This document shows, in pieces, positions 40,845 to 50,151 of a DNA stretch of 64,000 nucleotides (the stretch's first letter is position 1; each line of letters starts with the position of its first letter). Origin of the DNA: Armatimonadota bacterium (GTDB lineage: Bacteria > Armatimonadota > Zipacnadia > JAUWAU01); NCBI GenBank assembly GCA_030601885.1, contig JAUWAU010000003.1, positions 248,001-312,000 on the forward strand. Reading direction: 5' to 3'. The translations under genes were made by a program, and so were the position numbers. The notes below the pieces were generated by a model that saw only the letters and a list, made by a program, of their open reading frames with translations, was not told where the DNA came from and did no database searches.

Positions 40845-43112
40845 CTATTTGCGCCGCTTCTCGCGGAAGTACGCCTGCGGGCCCTTGGAGTCATCGTCCT
40901 TGTCGGGGTCACGCCGGGGGGGACGCCCGGAGCGGGACGGGCCGCGGGATGGGCCGCGAGACGAGCCACGAGACGGGCCGCGGGACGAGCCGCGGGACGA
41001 GCCCCCTGATCTGTCCGCCTGGCCAGGCTCGCGTGGCAGCAGAGCCTTCCTACTCGCCCTGATGCGGCCGGTGTCGCGGTCTACCTCGATGATCTTGACC
41101 TCGACTTCATCGCCAACCTTGAGCACGTCCTCTGTGTTCTCGACATGCTCCCACGCCAGGGCGGAGATGTGCACCAACGCATCCTTGCCGGGCGTCAGCT
41201 CGACGAAGGCGCCAAATGGCTTCGTGCTGACGACGCGAGCTTTGTAGACCTCACCCACCTCGACATCCTTGGTGAGATCCTCGATCATCTTGCGGGCGGC
41301 CTCTCCGGCTTCCGCGGTATGTGCGGCAACGAAGACCGTCCCGTCGTCCTCGATGTCTATCTTGCAGTCGCACTCGCTCTCAATCTTGCGAATCATCTTG
41401 CCGCCGGGACCGATCACCAGTCCGATCTTCTCCGGGTCAACCTGCATCGCAAAGATCCGCGGCGCGTACTGCGACAACTCCGTCCGCGGCGCAGAGATCG
41501 TGGCCAGCATGTTGTCGAGGATGTGCCCGCGGGCCTCCGTCGCCTGCGCGAGAGCCTGGCGCAGGATGTCCGGGGACAGACCCGGCGTCTTCATGTCGAG
41601 CTGCAGCGCACAGATCCCGTCGCGCGTGCCGGCCACTTTGAAGTCCATGTGTCCGCACGCGTCTTCGAGGTACTGTATGTCGCTGAGGATTACGTTCCGC
41701 TCTCCGTCAGTTACCAGGCCCATTCCAACGCCGGCTACGGGCGTCTTGATGGGCACGCCGGCATCCATGAGCGCCAGGGTGCTGCCACAGACCGCCGCCA
41801 TGGAGCTCGAGGAGTTCGAACCCAGCACCTCGGACACGAGCCGGACCGTGTACGGAAACTCGGCGGCGTCAGGGAGCATGCGCTCCAGCGCCCGTTCCGC
41901 CAGGAGCCCGTGCCGTATCTCTCGCCGGCTCGGGCCGCGCAACGGCCGCACCTCGCCCCCCGAGTACGGAGGGAAGTTGTACTGGTGCATGAATCGCTTG
42001 TATTCTTCTTCGGCAAGCGTTCGCACGAGCTTCTGATCCCGGGCCGCGCCCAACGTGGCGACGGTGAGCACCTGCGTGTCGCCGCGCGTGAACAGCCCCG
42101 ACCCGTGCGCGCGCGGCAGGAAGCCTACACGGCTGTCCAGGTCGCGCACCTCCGTCATCGCTCTTCCATCGGGTCGTCGGCCCTCCTCGAGGATCATCGA
42201 CTGCACGATCTTCTTGGAGAGCTCGTAGATAGCCTCGCTCACATCGCCGACGTGATCCGGGAACCGCTCCTCCATCTCCTCGCGGAGGCGGATGGTCAGC
42301 TCCTCGAGGCTGCGCCGCTGCGCCAGCTTGTCCGTCGTCTGTATGACCGCTTTGAGCTCGTCGTACGCAGCGGCCTTGACGGCCTCGAACAACTCCTCGT
42401 TCACCTCCCAGATCACATAGTTATCGCGGGGCGGCTGCCCGGCTTTCTCCTGCAGCTCCGCGATGAGGTCCACAACCGGCCCGACCGATTCGGCGCCCAA
42501 CTGCAGAGCGTCCGCGACGATGGCGTCCGGTACCTCGTCACCCTCCATCTCCACGGCGATGATCCCGTCCTTGGTGGCTATGACGGTCACCCGCATGCCG
42601 CCTTCTTCGATCTGCGCGTAGGACGGGTTCAGTATCAGCTCGCCATTGCGAAGCCCAACCTCGGCCGCCGCCACCGGCCCCGCGAAGGGCGCGCCGGCCA
42701 GACACAAGGCCGCCGACGCTCCGATGATACAGACGATATCGGGTGAGTTCTCCAAGTCCGCCGAGAGCGCGGTGGCGACGATCTGCACGTCGTTCCGCAA
42801 TCCGGAGGGGAACAATGGGCGCACCGACTTGTCAACGATACCCATGGTCCGCGTGGCTTCTTCAGTGGGCCGGCCCTCTCTCTTGAAGAAGCCGCCGGGG
42901 ATCCGCCCGACGGCGTACATCTTCTCCTCGAAGTCGATTCTGAGAGGCAGAAAGTCGGCCCAGTCCGCCCGTTCGCGGGTGATACACGCCGTCACCAGCG
43001 CCATGGTGTCGCCATAAGACACTGTGGCGGACCCATCAGCCTGCCTCGCCATCCCGCCCGTCTCGATAACGAGCGGGCGCCCCGCATAATCCATCTCTAC
43101 TTTGTGTAACAT
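40845..43112 (-). CDS. pnp: Polyribonucleotide nucleotidyltransferase
   Basis: 755 residues starting at the ATG of MLHKVEMDYAGRPL, with AGGGGG 11 bases upstream. Two RNase PH domains (DFLPLRIDFEEKMYAVGRIP and GSGLFTRGDTQVLTVATLGA, with catalytic acids near DGICALQLDMKTPGL), a KH domain with IGPGGKMIRKIE, and an S1 domain (FVELTPGKDALVHISALAW). The end has an unusual tail with six (S/P)SRG-type units and then a Lys/Asp-rich end. Degrades mRNA 3'-5' with phosphate. It follows rpsO, as in most bacteria. Confidence 0.96.
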   Translation of the reverse strand: MLHKVEMDYAGRPLVIETGGMARQADGSATVSYGDTMALVTACITRERADWADFLPLRIDFEEKMYAVGRIPGGFFKREGRPTEEATRTMGIVDKSVRPLFPSGLRNDVQIVATALSADLENSPDIVCIIGASAALCLAGAPFAGPVAAAEVGLRNGELILNPSYAQIEEGGMRVTVIATKDGIIAVEMEGDEVPDAIVADALQLGAESVGPVVDLIAELQEKAGQPPRDNYVIWEVNEELFEAVKAAAYDELKAVIQTTDKLAQRRSLEELTIRLREEMEERFPDHVGDVSEAIYELSKKIVQSMILEEGRRPDGRAMTEVRDLDSRVGFLPRAHGSGLFTRGDTQVLTVATLGAARDQKLVRTLAEEEYKRFMHQYNFPPYSGGEVRPLRGPSRREIRHGLLAERALERMLPDAAEFPYTVRLVSEVLGSNSSSSMAAVCGSTLALMDAGVPIKTPVAGVGMGLVTDGERNVILSDIQYLEDACGHMDFKVAGTRDGICALQLDMKTPGLSPDILRQALAQATEARGHILDNMLATISAPRTELSQYAPRIFAMQVDPEKIGLVIGPGGKMIRKIESECDCKIDIEDDGTVFVAAHTAEAGEAARKMIEDLTKDVEVGEVYKARVVSTKPFGAFVELTPGKDALVHISALAWEHVENTEDVLKVGDEVEVKIIEVDRDTGRIRASRKALLPREPGQADRSGGSSRGSSRGPSRGSSRGPSRGPSRSGRPPRRDPDKDDDSKGPQAYFREKRRK

Positions 43113-43183
43113 GAGAAACAATACCCCCTAGTGGGTACTACCAGAGTATGATCCGGGGGCATCAGCGAAAACATGAGGAAGCA

Positions 43184-43224
43184 GGGGAAAGAGGACGAAG
43201 CCATCCTCCTTTCTCTGATTCCCC
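43184..43224. terminator. Imperfect hairpin between rpsO and pnp
   Basis: GGGGAAAGAGGA (43184-43195) pairs imperfectly with TCCTCCTTTCT...TTCCCC (43204-43224). Many bacteria have an RNase III-cut hairpin here that couples rpsO termination with pnp autoregulation; that role is inferred from position. Confidence 0.5.
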
Positions 43225-43316
43225 GCGTTCCACCACGCCTCCGTACCTGTTTGTGGGTGAAGCTAATCCAACAAAGTGTATGAGCGCTGCGTGCGCTCCG
43301 GTCCAACGCGGCGGTC

Positions 43317-43595
43317 CTACTCTCTGATGCGTAGTCCCAGCCGCTGGGACACCTCCCGGTACCGCTGCATGTCCACGCTCCGCAGATACCGAAGGAGCCG
43401 GCGCCGCTGTCCGACCATCTTCAGGAGCCCGCGACGGGAGTGATGGTCCTTTCTATGTTGCTGCAGATGCTCGTTGAGCTGCTGTATGCGGCCCGTGAGG
43501 ATGGCGATCTGAACCTCCGGTGATCCGGTGTCAGACCCGTGCCGCTGGTACTCCTGAATGACGGCCTGCTTATTATTCTCGTCGAAATGGCTCAC
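43317..43595 (-). CDS. rpsO: 30S ribosomal protein S15
   Basis: 92 residues from a GTG (after which [20 protein letters not shown]). The family core [19 protein letters not shown] and [21 protein letters not shown] are complete. Binds 16S rRNA early in small-subunit assembly. Divergent only in a slightly longer N-terminus. Confidence 0.97.
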   Translation of the reverse strand: MSHFDENNKQAVIQEYQRHGSDTGSPEVQIAILTGRIQQLNEHLQQHRKDHHSRRGLLKMVGQRRRLLRYLRSVDMQRYREVSQRLGLRIRE

Positions 43596-43672
43596 GCCTA
43601 TTCACTCCGTTTCAACGATGAACGCCGCAGCGACGCTGCTGCCAGTTGGTCCGCTCGCCTCCGGCCCCGCCG

Positions 43673-44623
43673 TCATCCGCGTCGGCCTCCCGCGCTGCGG
43701 CGCAGTAGTATTTCCCGCGCACGCGCGACGTCGGCCCGGATCTGCGTCTTGAGCTGCTCAACTGACGGAAAGCGGATCGTCGCTCTGATCCGCTCCACCA
43801 TCTCAAAACAAACATTGCGGCCCACAAGTTCAATGCGACGATCGAGGACGTGGACCTCAACGAGGCGCTGCCTCTCGCCAAATGTGGCGTTTGCTCCCAC
43901 GTGCGCCACGGCGGGATAGCACAACGCGCCCGCGCGCGCGTGTCCCGCGTAGACGCCGTCGGTCGGCAGCAGCTTCTTCTCGTCCGGCAGTAGATTCGCC
44001 GTGGGATAGCCTAGCCCCTCGCCTATCCCTCTGCCCGTACGCACCGTGCCGCACACGGAATACGGACGTCCAAGCATGGCCGCCGCTCTCACCACATCCC
44101 CTTGCCTCAGCGCATTCCGTATGCTGGTGCTGCTGACGCGCTCCTCCTCGTGCATCGCATCCGGCACCGACTCCACGGCGAACCCCATCTGCGCGCCCAG
44201 GCGTCGCAGCACGGCGAGGGTCCCCCGCCCGCTTGCTCCGAGGGTATGCCCGGCACCTGCCACTACCGCCACAGCCCCAAGGCCCTCCTGGAACACCCGG
44301 CACACGAATCGCCGGCAGTCCCATCCACTCAACACTCTATCAAAGCGCAAAATCACGCAAAGGTCAAGCCCTGTGGCGCGGAAGAAGTCCAGCTTTTCCT
44401 CCAGCAGCGTGAGGCGCTCTCCCTCAGCCCGACCACTGAAGTACTCCGACGGCAGCGGCTCGTACGTCACGACGCAGGCCGGTGCCTGCAGGCGCTGCGC
44501 CAGCCGCGACACACGCTGCAAGAGATTCTGGTGGCCCAGATGTACTCCGTCAAAGCCACCATCGGCCACGACACAGCGCGTTTGTGCCCCCGGCAGATTG
44601 TCTAGACCTCGGACGATATCCAT
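43673..44623 (-). CDS. ribF: Bifunctional riboflavin kinase/FAD synthetase
   Basis: 316 residues. The adenylyltransferase domain has DGGFDGVHLGHQNLL (21-35) and later VSSTSIRNALRQGDV. The kinase domain has GRGIGEGLGYPTANLLPD and DGVYAGHARAG, then EVHVLD. Makes FMN and FAD. Lies 18 bases after truB in the translation-related operon. Confidence 0.95.
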   Translation of the reverse strand: MDIVRGLDNLPGAQTRCVVADGGFDGVHLGHQNLLQRVSRLAQRLQAPACVVTYEPLPSEYFSGRAEGERLTLLEEKLDFFRATGLDLCVILRFDRVLSGWDCRRFVCRVFQEGLGAVAVVAGAGHTLGASGRGTLAVLRRLGAQMGFAVESVPDAMHEEERVSSTSIRNALRQGDVVRAAAMLGRPYSVCGTVRTGRGIGEGLGYPTANLLPDEKKLLPTDGVYAGHARAGALCYPAVAHVGANATFGERQRLVEVHVLDRRIELVGRNVCFEMVERIRATIRFPSVEQLKTQIRADVARAREILLRRSAGGRRG

Positions 44624-44641
44624 CTCCGCCCCCGCATCGAC

Positions 44642-45598
44642 TTATGGGTCGGTAGTTGCGCGTTCCGGATCGCCTGCCCGGCGGCTGCCCGCAGCGGCGA
44701 AGACCTTTCGCGGCTGCAGCACGGCCTCTTCCCCAGAACACTGATGCTCGGCTATGCACAGCAGCTCTCCGCCTGAGCCATGTACGCGCACCGTGGTGTT
44801 CTCCGCCATTTGGACGTCGGCCGACGCCGGAACGCGGACGGAGCCGCCGCAGGCTATGCGGCGCGCCTGCGCCGGGCCGACTTCGAAGCTGGGCAGATGG
44901 CCCAGGGCGACTTCGGCGGGCTGCAGCACCGACACCGGATCCTGTGCGCTGCGCACCGCGATCTCCTCCAGCGTTAGCGCATCCTCGAGGCGGAACTCAC
45001 CGACGCTCGTGCGCAACAAGAAGGACAAATGAGCGCCACAGCCGACCCGCTCCCCCAGCGCGGCGCACAACGACCGCACGTATGTGCCAGCTGAGCAGCC
45101 GACATCGAACAGCACTCTCGGATAACGTTCCTGCAGCATTCGAACGAGCCGCATGTGCTTCACGCTGACGCGGCGCGGGCGCCGCCGCACTTCGCGGCCG
45201 GCTCGGGCCAGCTTGTACAGACGCCGGCCCTTGTGGCGGACGGCCGAGTACATCGGCGGTACCATCTCGCGATCGCCCACAAGTTCCTCGAGGGCATCGG
45301 CCACCTGCTGCTGCGATGCCTCAACCGCCGACGCGCGGGCCGTGACCTGACCACAGGCGTCGAGGCTATCGGTCTCGATGCCGAGCACCGCCTCGGCGCG
45401 GTACGTCTTGTCGTGGGCCAGGAGAAACTCCGCCAGCCGCGTTGCCTGTCCCACGCAGACCACGAGCACGCCGGCAGCCCCGGGGTCGAGAGTGCCCGTG
45501 TGCCCCACGCGCCGCATTGAGAGGCACGCCCGCACATAGTCTACCACGTCGTGGGATGTCATGCCCGGAGGCTTGAGCACATTCAGAATGCCATCCAA
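44642..45598 (-). CDS. truB: tRNA pseudouridine-55 synthase
   Basis: 318 residues from a TTG placed immediately after the nrnA stop (TAATTG); the nearby ATG is out of frame. Catalytic Asp38 is in VGHTGTLDPGAAGVLVV; other marks are KTYRAEAVLGIETDSLDACG, QVPPMYSAVRHKG-like and CSAGTYVRSLCAALGE. Modifies U55 in the T-loop of tRNA. A C-terminal PUA-like segment is present. Confidence 0.95.
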   Translation of the reverse strand: MDGILNVLKPPGMTSHDVVDYVRACLSMRRVGHTGTLDPGAAGVLVVCVGQATRLAEFLLAHDKTYRAEAVLGIETDSLDACGQVTARASAVEASQQQVADALEELVGDREMVPPMYSAVRHKGRRLYKLARAGREVRRRPRRVSVKHMRLVRMLQERYPRVLFDVGCSAGTYVRSLCAALGERVGCGAHLSFLLRTSVGEFRLEDALTLEEIAVRSAQDPVSVLQPAEVALGHLPSFEVGPAQARRIACGGSVRVPASADVQMAENTTVRVHGSGGELLCIAEHQCSGEEAVLQPRKVFAAAGSRRAGDPERATTDP

Positions 45599-46570
45599 TT
45601 ACACCACCACCGCCCGCAGCTCCTGGACCACGGCCGTGTGCGCGTCCTTCATGGGCCCGCGGATCGTGCATCCCGCTGCTGCCTCATGTCCACCCCCGCC
45701 GAACTTCTGCGCAATCCGGCTCACATTCACACCGCGCGCCGCTCGGAGGCTCACACGAATCTCGCCTCGCCCTTCGTCGCGAAACAGGGCGACGACGCGG
45801 GCGCCCTCGATGAACTTCAGCCGATCGATAATCCCCTCCGTCTCCTCCGCACCCGCCGCGGCGGCCGCGAAATCTTCGGGCAGCAGGCAGGCCGTGATAA
45901 TGCTGCCGTCGGCGATCACTTGGATGTTGGCCAGAGCCCGCCCGAGCAGCAGCACGCTTGAGATCGGCTGCAGCTCTGCGGCACGGCGGGCAATGTAATG
46001 CGGATCGGCCCCCGCCGCCACCAGTTCCGCACAGATCGCCAGGGCCTCGCGGCTCGTGTTTCGGAAGCGGAAGAAGCCCGTGTCCGCGGCGATGGCGCAG
46101 TACAGACACGTTGCGATATCGCCATCGATGGTCACGTCGGCGGCGGTGAGCAGGCGGTGAACCAGCTCGCCCGCCGCGCAAGCGCCCGTGTCCACATAAG
46201 CCACGTGGCCGAAGGGTGGGTTCATGCCGTGGTGGTCGATGTCGATGACTTGCTCCGCCTGGCGCAGCACTTCGGGGGAGATGTCGGCGCGGTGCACGCC
46301 GTCGCAGTCAGCGACGATGACGACCTGCGGCTGCGCCATGGCCGTCCGCGGCGTGACGGACGCCGCGCCCGGCAAGAAGGCGTACCGCCTCGGCACGCCG
46401 CTCTGCAGCACGCACTCGACGCGTCGGCCGAGCTGCCTCAGAGCGTGCCAGAGCGCCAGGGTGGAACCGACCGCGTCACCGTCGGGGCGCTCGTGGCCCG
46501 TGACAACAAAACAGCGATGCTGCTCAATGATCGTCAGTATCTGTTCTATCGGAGTCGGACTCGTGGTCAC
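45599..46570 (-). CDS. nrnA: DHH phosphoesterase, oligoribonuclease/pAp phosphatase
   Basis: 323 residues from a GTG lying within the end of rbfA. DHH motifs: HERPDGD (26-32), ADCDGVH (87-93), and DHHGMNPPFG (112-121). The DHHA1 domain ends in KFGGGGHEAAAGCTI. Degrades nano-RNAs and 3'-phosphoadenosine 5'-phosphate in bacteria lacking Orn. The 47-base overlap with rbfA and zero-gap junction with truB show tight co-translation. Confidence 0.93.
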   Translation of the reverse strand: MTTSPTPIEQILTIIEQHRCFVVTGHERPDGDAVGSTLALWHALRQLGRRVECVLQSGVPRRYAFLPGAASVTPRTAMAQPQVVIVADCDGVHRADISPEVLRQAEQVIDIDHHGMNPPFGHVAYVDTGACAAGELVHRLLTAADVTIDGDIATCLYCAIAADTGFFRFRNTSREALAICAELVAAGADPHYIARRAAELQPISSVLLLGRALANIQVIADGSIITACLLPEDFAAAAAGAEETEGIIDRLKFIEGARVVALFRDEGRGEIRVSLRAARGVNVSRIAQKFGGGGHEAAAGCTIRGPMKDAHTAVVQELRAVVV

Positions 46571-46913
46571 TTGTATATGAAACCTGCTTCAGCAGCTCTT
46601 CGATGCGGGCGGCGCGCTCGACGGTGGGGTCGAAATGGAAGATGATCTTGGGCGTATACTTGAGCCGGGTTCGATGTGCCAACTTGCCGCGCATAAACTT
46701 CGCTGCCCGTCGCAGCCCCGTCAGGGTCCGCTTCCGCTCCTCGGGACTGCCGTAGACGCTCACGAAGATCTTGGCGTGCCGAAGATCGACCGACACCTCC
46801 ACGTCCGTCACCGTGACGAACCCTATCGCCGGATCCTGCAGCACGTTGCGGATGATATCGCTGACTTCGGCTCTCAGGAACTCTTGAACGCGCAGTTGGC
46901 GCTGTGTGGGCAC
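46524..46913 (-). CDS. rbfA: Ribosome-binding factor A
   Basis: 129 residues from a GTG. The KH-like fold has VQEFLRAEVSDIIRNVLQDP, VEVSVDLRHAKIFVSVYG, and LRRAAKFMRGKLAHRTRLKY. The C-terminus is Asp/Ser-rich. Needed for 16S rRNA 5' maturation and cold growth. Confidence 0.94.
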   Translation of the reverse strand: MPTQRQLRVQEFLRAEVSDIIRNVLQDPAIGFVTVTDVEVSVDLRHAKIFVSVYGSPEERKRTLTGLRRAAKFMRGKLAHRTRLKYTPKIIFHFDPTVERAARIEELLKQVSYTSDHESDSDRTDTDDH

Positions 46914-46932
46914 GCTGTCGCCCTCGACCCTC

Positions 46933-47214
46933 TTAGAGGTATTCCGTCTCGCAGTCCGTGACGTCTACTCGCGGCTCGCTCTCAATGAAGCGCATGACAC
47001 TGTTGATGATCCGGCTGCTGTGCGCCGAGGAGTTCGAGACGCACGCGACGGCGACCACGGCTGTGTGCCGCGAGTCCTGCTTGTCCACCTCCGCTACGGC
47101 AACATTGAATCTATGGCGAAGTCTGTCCAGGAGGCTATGCAGGACGCGGCGCTTGTCCTTGAGCGTAACCCCGTCTGAGATGAATAGCTCGACGCGTAGC
47201 GTGCCAACGACCAT
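46933..47214 (-). CDS. DUF503 family protein (YlxP-like)
   Basis: 93 residues from the ATG of MVVGTLRVELFISDGVTLKD. The family segment KRRVLHSLLDRLRHRFNVAVAEVD is clear. Small ferredoxin-like-fold protein normally encoded between infB and rbfA; suspected ribosome-assembly role. Here infB is not upstream; an M48 peptidase gene is. Confidence 0.88.
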   Translation of the reverse strand: MVVGTLRVELFISDGVTLKDKRRVLHSLLDRLRHRFNVAVAEVDKQDSRHTAVVAVACVSNSSAHSSRIINSVMRFIESEPRVDVTDCETEYL

Positions 47215-47353
47215 CGGAGCTCGTCGCTTTACCCGTCTGCAGCCGCTGGACCCAGCCTCGCCGTCCGGCGAACGCTCGGTCACACGGCCCTGTCGCACGG
47301 TATGCCCAAGGCCCTCGAGCGGCGCGCACCGCCCGGCTCAACGCCGGGCGGCG

Positions 47354-48526
47354 TCAATACTGTTGCCGCGCGTCTTGCGCCCACAGGGCCCGCTTGATCG
47401 CCTTTGCAAAGTCGTTTGCCAATTCCCCCATGCTCTTGCCGTGCGCCTCGGCATCCTGCGGGTACACCCGAAACGCCGTCTCCCCTCGCGCCAGGACGGC
47501 ATACCGATCCCCTTGGTCCACGACTGTGATGTCAAATTGCTCCAGGCCATCCACGACGATGGCATTCAGCTTTGCGGCAGCGAGGCGCGCACGCCTGAGC
47601 GGATCTTCGCCCGTGGGGGAAACGACTACGGGGGCGAAAACGCACTGCTCGAAGAACTCGACTTCGGCGGCCGGCTTTCCGGCGACGAAGGAAGGAATGG
47701 CGCGGGCCCGCGCCCACTTGATTACCATCTCGCGGTTGACGCTGACCCCCAGCTTGTGCAACTGATCCAGGATCCACTGGGCCCGCCACCGGGGGGCGGG
47801 GTGAGTCTGAAAGATTCCCCACTGGTAGATGCGCGGGTCGCGTAGGACGTCTTCATGCGCCGCTCGGGCGAGCCGTTCCATGAACGTCAGAAGACCTGCA
47901 GGATTGTATGGACTCTTGTACATATACTGAACGGCGTGGGCATCGGCCTCGGCCTCGATCTCCAGCGAGTAGTGGCTGAGCAGGCCCGTCGTGGTGTACT
48001 GACTGGCAGCGACCATGGACATGGCGGCCCGCATGCCGCCCAACACGAACGCCCCCAGCGTGGCCAGAAGTGTGGCCTTGTCGTACGTCTTCGCGCGACT
48101 GAGCTGGTCCATGGCGTGGTACAGGCAGTTGTGCGCCATTTCGTGGGCGACAACGCCTGCCAGCTCGTCGTCGGAGTCCACGGAGTCCACCAGCCCGCGC
48201 GTAAAGAACAGGTAGCCCCCGGGGATGGAAACGGCGTTGGGCTCGTCGATATCCAGAATCCAGATCTTATATTCCACCTCAGGCCGCTCCGACACGGCGG
48301 CCAAGGTGTTCGCCATGTGTCGCAGCCGGGCGAGCTGCTCTTTGTCTGCGACAGAGCCATACCGTTTTTCCAGTTCAGCAGCCGCCGACTTGCCCACCCG
48401 CTCCTCCTGCTCGGGGGTATACGTCTTGGGCTTGGCCGCGCTCGTGGAGGTGGCCACCGCTGCGAGGAGCACAAGATAGGCTCCTCGGCGCGTCGTTCTC
48501 AGTGCACGGCTACTGAACCCAGCCAT
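47354..48526 (-). CDS. Secreted M48 family metallopeptidase
   Basis: 390 residues from the ATG of MAGFSSRALRTT, with a signal peptide ending near TSTSA. The zinc motif HEMAH is at 128-132, the third ligand Glu in LEIEAEADAHAVQYMY; AVSIPGGYLFFTRGLVDSVD precedes the motif, as in BepA/LoiP-type periplasmic M48 enzymes. The C-terminal 130 residues carry an extra domain without clear match. Likely a periplasmic quality-control protease. Confidence 0.88.
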   Translation of the reverse strand: MAGFSSRALRTTRRGAYLVLLAAVATSTSAAKPKTYTPEQEERVGKSAAAELEKRYGSVADKEQLARLRHMANTLAAVSERPEVEYKIWILDIDEPNAVSIPGGYLFFTRGLVDSVDSDDELAGVVAHEMAHNCLYHAMDQLSRAKTYDKATLLATLGAFVLGGMRAAMSMVAASQYTTTGLLSHYSLEIEAEADAHAVQYMYKSPYNPAGLLTFMERLARAAHEDVLRDPRIYQWGIFQTHPAPRWRAQWILDQLHKLGVSVNREMVIKWARARAIPSFVAGKPAAEVEFFEQCVFAPVVVSPTGEDPLRRARLAAAKLNAIVVDGLEQFDITVVDQGDRYAVLARGETAFRVYPQDAEAHGKSMGELANDFAKAIKRALWAQDARQQY

Positions 48527-49161
48527 GACCACACCTTCGGCTCAGCGCACGCCGGCGCCGCGTTGACGAGTTATCTCGGGACTGCTACCCTACGAGTATA
48601 CCCATTACAGGACGGATTGCTTCTTTCAGGGTACCACCAGCACACAAAACGCGCAACAGCATTTCGTCGCCGGCATCGCTTCAAGTGAGGCAACTGACGC
48701 TCTAGACTGCCCTTGTTGGCCGCTCCCGTGGCCTTTTGTTCGGTTCCCTCGGCCTGCGCCTGTGACCATCATCACACCGCACGCAAGGCCGGCGATCAGG
48801 CGCACAGCCGACGAAGTCCCGGTTCGGAACGGCCGACGCCTGGAGGCGAGGCGGGGGGCACACTGCCCGCTCATCTTGCGATCAGCAGGAATCCGAGTCA
48901 TGCTTCGGGAAGACAGAGTTTCGGTTCCAGGCAGGGAACCTCGCGCGGTGGCACCTGTCAATGATCTAGGATGCAGTGCGGAGGCATTGGCGCCCGCACC
49001 GGCGGATGGGCCGGCACTCCTGAGACTTCCGACGGGGCGCCACTTCGCCCAGCGATCAAGGCATCCGCAACTTGGTCGCTGCAGTCATCGTGGCACAGAT
49101 GCCCCGCTCGACGCCGACGGACGAGCAGGCTGAGACAGCAGCCGATGGAGGCAATCAAAGC
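48527..49161. other. Divergent gene-free stretch, nothing recognised
   Basis: 635 bases between the M48 peptidase and the PD40 lipoprotein. Frames in it are short and biased. A TATACT on the minus strand near 48592-48597 could be the peptidase -10, without a good -35. I looked for riboswitch cores (c-di-GMP, cobalamin) and saw none. Confidence 0.4.
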
Positions 49162-50106
49162 ATGAACCAAATACGTGGCACACTCGCACTGTTTGCAGCG
49201 GCGGTATTGGTGACGGCGGGGCTTTCCGGTTGTGGCGACAACGCTGCAACTATCCCCCTCCAGGCGGTCTCGGAGCGCGCGTCACCGTCCGTCGATAACC
49301 TGATCGCGTACGCCGCCTTCGGTGGAACTGGCCAGTTGTTCGTCTTCAGCATCCGTCCGGACGGAAGCGGCAACGTACTGCTCACTCGCCTGGACGCCGA
49401 TGGCGACATCCGCAATGACGGTGGCTTTCATCCATCGTGGCGACCGGAGGGCGACGCCATCGTGTTCGTGCGCACTGACGCGGGCAATCGCGACATATTC
49501 CGGATGGATGATCGAGGGGGCAACGTCACGCAGCTCACGACCGATCCAAACTCGGACATGCAGCCGTGTTACTCGCCGGACGGATCGAAGATCGCCTTCG
49601 TATCCAATCGCTTCGGCACCAACGACATCTTCATTATGGATGCCGACGGGAGCAACCAGACGCAGATAACCTCGTCGCCGGCCGACGACCAGTGGCCATG
49701 TTTCGATCCTACCGGGCAGTTCATCGCCTATCAAAGCACGGCGGAAGAGGACGATCAGGTCGAGGACACGGATATATGGCGCGTGGACCTCAACACGGGC
49801 GTGCAGACCGATCTCACTGATGAGTCCCCGGATAGTAGTAACCAGGGCGCGCCCAGTTGGTCGCCCGACGGCGCCAAGATGCTGTACCACGATGACCGCG
49901 CCGGCGACTTCGACATCTGGGTCATGGACAGCAACGGCGCCAACCAGCAGCAGCTTGAGCGTATCGCCGAGCCCCTCTCGGAGGGATTTCCGGCGTGGTT
50001 TGGCGACGGCAATCGATTCGCGTTCGTGCGGGCGCGGGCCGTGTGGACTGCAGCCTCGGATGGGACGGACGTGAGACAGGTTACCCGCTCTGCCGCCTCG
50101 CCATAG
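49162..50106 (+). CDS. TolB-like PD40 beta-propeller lipoprotein
   Basis: 314 residues from MNQIRGTLALFAAAVLVTAG. Lipobox LSGC with Cys24. Six repeats of the PD40/WD40-like type follow, such as RPEGDAIVFVRTDAGNRDIF, SPDGSKIAFVSNRFGTNDIF and SPDGAKMLYHDDRAGDFDIW, forming a TolB-type propeller without the TolB N-terminal domain. Periplasmic side, probably protein-binding. Upstream in-frame codons lack a signal peptide, so the chosen start is preferred. Confidence 0.85.
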   Translation: MNQIRGTLALFAAAVLVTAGLSGCGDNAATIPLQAVSERASPSVDNLIAYAAFGGTGQLFVFSIRPDGSGNVLLTRLDADGDIRNDGGFHPSWRPEGDAIVFVRTDAGNRDIFRMDDRGGNVTQLTTDPNSDMQPCYSPDGSKIAFVSNRFGTNDIFIMDADGSNQTQITSSPADDQWPCFDPTGQFIAYQSTAEEDDQVEDTDIWRVDLNTGVQTDLTDESPDSSNQGAPSWSPDGAKMLYHDDRAGDFDIWVMDSNGANQQQLERIAEPLSEGFPAWFGDGNRFAFVRARAVWTAASDGTDVRQVTRSAASP

Positions 50107-50151
50107 GGCGAGCGGGGGGCGAGCGTAGGAGAAGCGACCGAGGGCCAGCGA

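Noticed and set aside
41811..41830. GGTTCGAAC-like T-loop of a tRNA
   Set aside because: It lies in the conserved coding sequence of pnp and no acceptor stem or anticodon arm surrounds it.
48760..48880. Possible riboswitch upstream of the PD40 lipoprotein
   Set aside because: CACGCAAGGCC near 48779 only weakly resembles the c-di-GMP-I core, and the pairing partners are absent.
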